This document shows, piece after piece, positions 6,643-12,170 of a stretch of 19,618 bases of DNA. A model generated the notes under the pieces. The model was not told where the DNA came from. It made no database searches and saw nothing but the letters and a program-made list of their open reading frames with translations. Every line of letters starts with the position of its first letter. Within the stretch, counting starts at the first letter, position 1. Source of the DNA: an uncultured bacterium. Lineage in GTDB: Bacteria; Planctomycetota; UBA1135; GCA-002686595. The position numbers and the translations under genes were made by a program. The stretch is from NCBI GenBank assembly GCA_913058555.1, contig CAJXRJ010000043.1, positions 1 to 19,618 of the forward strand. The letters are read 5' to 3'.

Positions 6643-9180
6643 ATGACCATCGATTCCAAACCCCTGAACGCTTTCCCCGCGCTTCCAGAGATGGACCGAC
6701 GCGAGGTGGTTCGCTTCGCTGCGCTCACCGCGGCGACGGGCCTCGCCGGCAGCCTCGCTGCGAGCGCCAGCGCCCAACAAACGGACGCCCCGCCCCGTCC
6801 CGAGGCGCCCGAGATTGACGGCGTCGAATGGAACAAGGCCCCGTGCCGATTCTGCGGCACCGGCTGCCACGTCATGGTGGGGGTGAAAGGCAACAAGGTC
6901 GTCGCCATCGCCGGCGACCGCGAAGCGGACGTGAACAAGGGCCTTCTTTGCGTGAAGGGCTACCACGTTGGCTCGATCCTCTACGGCGCCGATCGCCTGA
7001 CGGAGCCGATGCTCCGCAAGAACGGCAAGCTTGAGAAGATCAGCTGGGAGGAGGCCGTCGACATTGCGGCAAGGAAGGTCATGGATGCGGGCCAGGGCTT
7101 TGGCCTGTACCTGTCCGGCCAGTCCACGATCCCCGAGGGCTACATCGGCCAGAAGCTGATGAAGGCCGGTCTCTCCAACAACCACATCGACGCGAACGCG
7201 CGCCTCTGCATGGCGTCCGCGGTGACGGGTTTCATTTCCACCTACGGCGTGGACGAGCCGGCCTCGTGCTTCGATGACCTCGAGAACTGCGACGTGCTGA
7301 TCCTCTGGGGCAACAACCCCGCGGAGATGCACCCCGTGCTCTGGAGCCGCGTGATCGACCGGGTCGCGCGCGGCGAGAAGGTGAAGATCATCGACATCGG
7401 AACACGCCGCACGCGCACGACTGAGCACGCGGACATGCACCTGTCCATGCAGGCGAACGGCGATCTCGCTATTGCCAACGCCATCCTTCACATCCTCGTG
7501 AAAGAGGGCAAAGTCAACGAAGAGTTCGTCAGCAAGCACTGCTCATTCCGCGCGTCCCACAACGCCGAAGGGCTTTCGCATCCATTGGTCCACGACGAGT
7601 TCACCGCTCGACTCGCGGAGCGCGGTGCGGGCGGCCTGAAAGGGACGGCGATCGATCGAAAAGACTTCGAGGAGTTGATCGACTACTACACGCCGGAACG
7701 TTGTTCAGAGATGTCGGAAGTGCCGGTGGAGCAGCTCCGTGAGCTCGCCGCGCTCTTCGCCGATCCGACCCTGCGGATCACCTCCCTCTGGTGCATGGGC
7801 GTGAATCAGCACACGGCGGGAACCGCGATGAACAACATGATCCACAACGTGCACCTGATTTCGGGGCACTGGGGCAGGCCCGGCGACGGCCCACAGTCAC
7901 TGACGGGCCAGCCGTCAGCGTGCGGCACCGTGCGGGAGGTCGGGACCTTGGCCCACGCGCTCCCCGGCGGCCGCCTGGTCGCGAACGACGGGCATCGCGC
8001 CGATTGCGAAGCGCGCTGGAACGTACCTGCCGGGCGCATCGCGTCCAAGCCCGGGTATCACACGGTCAAGATGTTCGAGCAGTTCTCGAAGCCAACCTCC
8101 GAAGGGGGCGACATCAGTGCGGTTTGGGTGCAGGTCACGAACCCCGGCCAGTCGCTTCCGAACACCAAAAAGTTGATCAATGGCGTCAAAGCCCAGTCGG
8201 ACAAGTTCCTGATCGTCTCGGAGGTCTATCCGACTGCCACGACGGAGCTCGCGGACCTGGTGCTTCCAGCGGCGATGTGGGTCGAGAAGGACGGCGTGGT
8301 CGGCAACAGCGAGCGCCGCACGCAGCAGTGGTTCCGCATGGTCGATCCCCCGGGCCAAGCGCGGGACGATGCATGGCAGCTGATCGCCGTGTCGCGGCGT
8401 CTCTTCGAGCTCGGCCATGCGGGCCTGCGCGATAAGGACGGCAACTGGCTCTTCCAGCAGCTCGACGAGAACGGCCAGGAAATCGAGATCTGGAAGTGGG
8501 ACGTTTGGAAAGCCAATCACTTCGACCGCAACTTCTTCGAAGAGTACCGCCCGTTCACGGTGCTCAAGCACAAGAACGTGGCGCCCTACGACCTGCTGGT
8601 GGAGAAGCGCGGCATGCGATGGCCCGTCGTGGAGACCTCTCCCGGGGAGTACCGCGAGACGCGATGGCGCTTCGTTGAAGAAGACGATCCCTTCGTGGGG
8701 GAGGGCGCGCGCTTCGCGTTCTACCACTCCACCTCGGGCGATGACCGGGCTCAGATCTGGTTCCGTCCCTGGGAGCCGTCCCAGGAGACATGCGAGGACG
8801 AGTTCCCCCTGATGATGTCCACCGGCCGTGTTCTGGAGCATTGGCACACGGGCACCATGACCCGCCGGGTTCCGGAGCTGGCGCGGGCCATGCCCGGGAC
8901 CTACCTGGAGATGAACCGCAAGGACGCGGCGGATCGAGGCATCAGCAACGGCGAGATGGTCCGCGTCGTCACGAAGCGCGGGTCGATGAAGCTACCCGTG
9001 TGGCTCGGCGGCCGAGCGGAGCCCAGGCGCGGGCACGTCTTCGTGCCATTCTTCGACGAGGCCCAGCCCATCAACGAGCTGACCCTCGATGCGATCGACC
9101 CGTACTCGAAGCAGCCCGACTACAAGAAGTCCGCGGTGCGTGTGGAGCGCCTTGCGGATCCGAAAGGGGGCACCCAATGA
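6643..9180 (+). CDS. napA: Periplasmic nitrate reductase catalytic subunit NapA
   Basis: This 845-residue molybdopterin oxidoreductase matches NapA throughout. It starts with a Tat signal (DRREVVRFAALTA, twin Arg 19-20; cleavage likely after residue 44, ASA-QQ). The [4Fe-4S] ligands are Cys68, Cys71, Cys75 and Cys103 in APCRFCGTGCHV and GLLCVKGY. The molybdenum ligand is Cys189 in NARLCMASAV, with the neighbouring Met conserved. Further NapA stretches are LWGNNPAEMHPVLWSR, SLTGQPSACGTVREVGT, LPAAMWVEKDGVVGNSERRTQ, STGRVLEHWHTGTMTRRVPEL and the C-terminal LTLDAIDPYSKQPDYKKSAV. It reduces nitrate to nitrite in the periplasm. The start has GGAGAG at a suitable distance. Its stop overlaps the next ATG (ATGA). 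One position stands out: the segment GVNQHTAG has Ala where E. coli NapA, as I recall it, has Arg (NQHTRG). Confidence 0.95.
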   Translation: MTIDSKPLNAFPALPEMDRREVVRFAALTAATGLAGSLAASASAQQTDAPPRPEAPEIDGVEWNKAPCRFCGTGCHVMVGVKGNKVVAIAGDREADVNKGLLCVKGYHVGSILYGADRLTEPMLRKNGKLEKISWEEAVDIAARKVMDAGQGFGLYLSGQSTIPEGYIGQKLMKAGLSNNHIDANARLCMASAVTGFISTYGVDEPASCFDDLENCDVLILWGNNPAEMHPVLWSRVIDRVARGEKVKIIDIGTRRTRTTEHADMHLSMQANGDLAIANAILHILVKEGKVNEEFVSKHCSFRASHNAEGLSHPLVHDEFTARLAERGAGGLKGTAIDRKDFEELIDYYTPERCSEMSEVPVEQLRELAALFADPTLRITSLWCMGVNQHTAGTAMNNMIHNVHLISGHWGRPGDGPQSLTGQPSACGTVREVGTLAHALPGGRLVANDGHRADCEARWNVPAGRIASKPGYHTVKMFEQFSKPTSEGGDISAVWVQVTNPGQSLPNTKKLINGVKAQSDKFLIVSEVYPTATTELADLVLPAAMWVEKDGVVGNSERRTQQWFRMVDPPGQARDDAWQLIAVSRRLFELGHAGLRDKDGNWLFQQLDENGQEIEIWKWDVWKANHFDRNFFEEYRPFTVLKHKNVAPYDLLVEKRGMRWPVVETSPGEYRETRWRFVEEDDPFVGEGARFAFYHSTSGDDRAQIWFRPWEPSQETCEDEFPLMMSTGRVLEHWHTGTMTRRVPELARAMPGTYLEMNRKDAADRGISNGEMVRVVTKRGSMKLPVWLGGRAEPRRGHVFVPFFDEAQPINELTLDAIDPYSKQPDYKKSAVRVERLADPKGGTQ

Positions 9181-10007
9181 TCCAGGAGCTAGATTCTGCG
9201 TCGAGCCCCGGAGGCCGCATGGGCGGGCTGCTTGCGGCGCTGGCCCTCGGCCTGGGCGTGGCGGGGTTTCTGATCGCTACGGGCGTGGAGCTTCCGGCTT
9301 CCCGTCCAGACGACGCTTCCCGCGGCGCCGAGGCGAGCTCGGGGGTTGCCAACGGCACGGCGGAGGCGCAGCGCTACACGGAGATCGTCCCGAGCTCGAT
9401 GGGCAAGAACGCGGCCAGGGCGGCCTCGGTGGAGCCCGCGGCCCTCGGCGGTGTCACGCCTAACGAACTCATGGCGCGCTACGGAAGCGCAGCGCCGACG
9501 CCAGGGGAACGGGGGGCGGCCCTTGTGGGTCGCAGTATGCGCCGGGCCTATGCCGGCGCCCCTCCGGTTGTGCCCCACGCCATCGACCAACTGGGAACCT
9601 CGGCGTGCGTCGTGTGCCATTCCAACGGCATGAAGGTCGGCGACGTGGTGGCCCCCGCCATGAGTCATGGCCTCCTGGCGAGCTGCACCCAGTGCCACGT
9701 TGAGGAACGCGGGGCACCGCCGGTGGGCGGGATGACGGCGACCCAAATCCGGGGCCTGCTCGCGGAGAGCGGCTTCGAAGGCCAGGCCGAGCCGGGCGAA
9801 GGGTCCCGTGCGTGGCAAGGCGCTCCCCCGACGATTCCCCATTCCACATGGATGCGCCAAGCCTGCATCTCGTGCCACGGAGGGGAGTCCGAGGCGGGCC
9901 TCAGCTCGTCCCACCCTTGGCGGGCGAGCTGCACCCAGTGCCACGCGCCGTCGGCGACCCTCGACCAGGCGCCTATTCCGGCCACGCCGCTCCCTGCCGG
10001 TCAATGA
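9177..10007 (+). CDS. napB: Membrane-anchored tetraheme NapB-like cytochrome with a duplicated NapB core
   Basis: This 276-residue protein has one membrane anchor (about 16-36), a long Ala/Gly/Ser-rich linker and four CxxCH motifs at 144-148, 170-174, 230-234 and 252-256. The hemes form two similar units: RAYAGAPPVVPH, CVVCH, MSH, CTQCH (about 123-174) and RAWQGAPPTIPH, CISCH, SSH, CTQCH (about 211-256). Each unit copies the diheme NapB plan (PP-x-x-PH, first heme, SH or TH, second heme), in which the two loose histidines (His134/His164 and His222/His246) are distal heme ligands. Classical NapB is a soluble diheme protein, so this looks like an anchored internal duplication. It starts at an ATG overlapping the napA stop, with AGGGGG upstream. 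It is expected to deliver electrons to the NapA Fe-S cluster. Confidence 0.82.
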   Translation: MIQELDSASSPGGRMGGLLAALALGLGVAGFLIATGVELPASRPDDASRGAEASSGVANGTAEAQRYTEIVPSSMGKNAARAASVEPAALGGVTPNELMARYGSAAPTPGERGAALVGRSMRRAYAGAPPVVPHAIDQLGTSACVVCHSNGMKVGDVVAPAMSHGLLASCTQCHVEERGAPPVGGMTATQIRGLLAESGFEGQAEPGEGSRAWQGAPPTIPHSTWMRQACISCHGGESEAGLSSSHPWRASCTQCHAPSATLDQAPIPATPLPAGQ

Positions 10008-10390
10008 GTCAGTCACGAGTCACCCGCCGCGAAGCCCTTCGTGGTCTCTTCCGACGCGCGCCCAGCGCGCCGGAAGAGACCCCTGGGCCGGATCGTATGG
10101 ATCCCAAGGTGCCAGGGGACGCTCCAGAGCCGCCGCCACAGGTGGCCATCATCCAAGGGCGCCAGTGCCTCGCCTACCGCAGCCTCTCTTGTTCGGTCTG
10201 TGCCGAACGCTGCCCTGAGCCAGGTGCGATCATCCGCGAGCGCGGCATCCCGCGCGTCGATCCGATGGTGTGCACCGGGTGCGGCATCTGCCAAGAGGTT
10301 TGCCCCGCCCCCCAGAACGCCGTGCTCGTCATGCCTGCTCCACCCAAGACGCTCCCCATGAACTGGGGCCCAACGAACCATGGAATCTGA
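10004..10390 (+). CDS. napF: NapF-like ferredoxin with two [4Fe-4S] clusters
   Basis: This 128-residue protein starts at the ATG overlapping the previous stop (ATGA), rather than at the earlier in-frame start inside the cytochrome gene. The N-terminus SQSRVTRREALRGLFRR resembles the basic N-terminus of NapF and lacks the hydrophobic stretch of a Tat signal, so it is probably cytoplasmic. Two clusters are visible. One is atypical, C-x7-C-x2-C-x3-C (Cys55, 63, 66, 70), which recalls the middle cluster of NapF. The other is canonical, C-x2-C-x2-C-x3-CP (Cys90, 93, 96, 100). NapF is usually about 160 residues with more clusters, so this corresponds to the C-terminal two thirds with the first cluster replaced by a Pro-rich linker (about 20-47). 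In Proteobacteria NapF acts on NapA maturation in the cytoplasm; the same role is inferred here. Confidence 0.75.
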   Translation: MSQSRVTRREALRGLFRRAPSAPEETPGPDRMDPKVPGDAPEPPPQVAIIQGRQCLAYRSLSCSVCAERCPEPGAIIRERGIPRVDPMVCTGCGICQEVCPAPQNAVLVMPAPPKTLPMNWGPTNHGI

Positions 10391-10727
10391 CGCATCAATG
10401 AATGACCCCATCGGGGAACTGCGCGACGGCTCGGACCTGCCCGAGCTCCTCGAGGGCGACATGAACAGCGCAGACCTGGCGTCGTTGCAGCGGGACCTTT
10501 CAGAGTTCACCCAGATCGAATCGGTGGTCCCGCGAACCCGCGGCGGCCTGCCGGGACAGCCGCCCCCGACGATCGCCCTTGACGCCGCGTTCGACGGGCT
10601 CCTTGACGGCAGCCTTGCGGGCGTTCAGATCCGCTATCGCTACGACGGGCAAAACTTCTGCGATACGTTGATGCCGACGCCCACGGGCGCGCGCCTCGTG
10701 CGCATGGCGGACATCATCCCTCGGTAG
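10380..10727 (+). CDS. Unrecognised 115-residue protein at the end of the nap operon
   Basis: I do not recognise this family. The N-terminal half is acidic and probably flexible (GELRDGSDLPELLEGD), and the middle is Pro/Arg-rich. The C-terminal part looks folded: LDAAFDGLLDGSLAGVQIRY, then RYDGQNFCDTLMPTP and GARLVRM. There is no signal peptide or membrane segment, so it is probably cytoplasmic. It has one cysteine and no metal-binding motif. The ATG at 10380 lies 11 bp inside the napF-like gene, implying coupling; a second in-frame ATG at 10398 just after that stop is also possible and would give 109 residues. Context suggests a role in maturation or assembly of the reductase, but that is inference from position alone. 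Confidence 0.65.
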   Translation: MESDASMNDPIGELRDGSDLPELLEGDMNSADLASLQRDLSEFTQIESVVPRTRGGLPGQPPPTIALDAAFDGLLDGSLAGVQIRYRYDGQNFCDTLMPTPTGARLVRMADIIPR

Positions 10728-10815
10728 TGCTGAGTCCTGGGAAGCGCCGCGAGTTCCCTGGCGCCGCCCGCAAGGAAGGTCGCATCCGCTCGCAAGGGTG
10801 AACGACACCCAATCC

Positions 10816-10832
10816 GCCGCCACCAAGGCGGC
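10816..10832 (+). terminator. Possible terminator hairpin after the nap operon
   Basis: A perfect 6-bp GC-only inverted repeat, GCCGCC and GGCGGC around ACCAA, lies about 90 bp after the last nap-operon stop. It is not followed by a T-run (CGATCGTTC follows), so termination is only a suggestion. The remainder of the 275-bp gap (10728-11002) holds no convincing gene. The one other signal I see there is the palindrome at 10963-10978. Confidence 0.3.
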
Positions 10833-10962
10833 CGATCGTTCATGAGCCTTCGCCTACCCGAAGGACAGGGGATGTCGGCGTCCAAGAGCTCGTGTGGTCG
10901 AGCGGCACGCCAAGGGACTTGCGGCCTTCATCGGGGCTGCCACGAAAGCCAGAGCCCAGGAT

Positions 10963-10978
10963 CCCATTGCGCAATGGG
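10963..10978. promoter_or_regulatory. 16-bp perfect palindrome upstream of the dipeptidase gene
   Basis: CCCATTGCGCAATGGG reads identically on both strands and has no spacer. It ends 24 bp before the ATG of the M19 peptidase gene. A palindrome of this length this close to a start is a good candidate for the operator of a homodimeric repressor. It could instead form a transcript hairpin near the ribosome site, though a zero-length loop makes the DNA-operator reading more natural. I do not recognise the regulator. Confidence 0.4.
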
Positions 10979-11002
10979 GGCCGGGGCGCCATCTTGCGCG
11001 GC

Positions 11003-12082
11003 ATGATTCCTATCTTTGATGCCCATTGCGACGCGCTGCAGCGCGCCCTTGATCTTGGACATGACCTGGGCGGCGAGACCCATGGGCACTTCGACCTGGC
11101 GAAAGCGGCCCGGGGTGGCGTGCGGGGCATCTGCTTGACGGCGTGGGTCGATGGGACCTATGCGGACGAGGTGGGGGCGTCGAAGCGGCGGACCAATGCG
11201 CTCTTGGATGCGGCGGATGACCTTTTTGCGGCGCACCCAGGCAAGCTCCGACGCGTGGACGATCCGGCGGGCTTTGACGCGCTGCCGGCCGGGCTGATCG
11301 GATGCGTCCTCGCCATCGAGGGTGGGCATGCGATCGAGGACGACCTGGGCCAGCTCGAGCACTACGCGGGTCGCGGGGTGCGGGTCATGACGCTGACGTG
11401 GAACAATCACTTGTCCTGGGCGCGCTCGTGCCGCGATGGCGCGGGGGCCGGCGTGCCTGAGGGGCTTTCGGGCCTCGGGCGCGACGTCGTGAAGCGCATG
11501 GGGGAGCTTGGCATGCTCGTGGATCTCTCCCATGCGGGGGAGCGCACGTTTTACGACGCCCTCGAGTGCGCCGCGTCGCCACCGATCGTCAGCCACTCCG
11601 GGTGCAGCGCCCTCGCCGATCACCCACGAAACGTCACGGACGATCAGCTGCGGGCGCTCAAGGAGAAGGGCGGCGTCATTGGCATTCCGTTTGCGACGGC
11701 GTTCCTCGACGAAGATGAGCGCGCCGCGGAGCGGGCCTACCGGGACACCGACGAGTACCGCGCCGTGAAGGGCGGGGACCCGACGGAGTCGCTCCTCCTG
11801 CAGGGGGACGCCATCCAGACCGCGCTGGCGCCGTTCCCCTTGGAGCATGTGGTGCGCCACGTCATGCACGCGCTCGAGGTCTGCGGCCCGGAGCACGTCG
11901 CGATCGGATCCGATTTCGATGGCATTGATCGGCGCCCCGCGGGGTTGGAGGATGCCAGTGGGTATCAGGTACTCATGGAGGCGCTCCGGGGCCGGGGCCT
12001 GGACGGCGCCACCTGCGAGCGGATCGCATTCTCCAACGCCCAGCGAATCCTCTCAGAGGCCTTTGGGGCGCGAATTCGATGA
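11003..12082 (+). CDS. Membrane dipeptidase (peptidase family M19)
   Basis: This 359-residue protein of the renal-dipeptidase family is a TIM-barrel binuclear zinc enzyme that hydrolyses dipeptides, including D-containing ones. All expected metal ligands are in order: the HxD motif DAHCD (His8, Asp10), the bridging Glu106 in LAIEGGHAIE, His177 in VDLSHAG, and His198 in PIVSHSGCSAL. The active-site aspartate is in AIGSDFDG (Asp304). HPRNVTDDQL (207-216) is another typical stretch. Length is normal for bacterial members. The ATG at 11003 is chosen because it starts directly at the first strand; the longer open frame adds unrelated Arg/Pro-rich sequence. No signal peptide is visible, so it is probably cytoplasmic. 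It stands alone after the nap operon, behind a 16-bp palindrome. The in vivo substrate is not evident. Confidence 0.92.
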   Translation: MIPIFDAHCDALQRALDLGHDLGGETHGHFDLAKAARGGVRGICLTAWVDGTYADEVGASKRRTNALLDAADDLFAAHPGKLRRVDDPAGFDALPAGLIGCVLAIEGGHAIEDDLGQLEHYAGRGVRVMTLTWNNHLSWARSCRDGAGAGVPEGLSGLGRDVVKRMGELGMLVDLSHAGERTFYDALECAASPPIVSHSGCSALADHPRNVTDDQLRALKEKGGVIGIPFATAFLDEDERAAERAYRDTDEYRAVKGGDPTESLLLQGDAIQTALAPFPLEHVVRHVMHALEVCGPEHVAIGSDFDGIDRRPAGLEDASGYQVLMEALRGRGLDGATCERIAFSNAQRILSEAFGARIR

Positions 12083-12170
12083 CCTGACGCGGGTTGATTC
12101 AGGGGGCTGATCGGACCGACCACTGAATTTGAGCGAAGCGAATCCTCCGTCTGCCGAAAGGGATGTTCCC

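Noticed and set aside
12097..12128. ATTCAG...CTGAAT inverted repeat in the gap before the large secreted protein
   Set aside because: Six-bp arms with a 20-nt loop and no T-run; too weak to call a terminator or operator.
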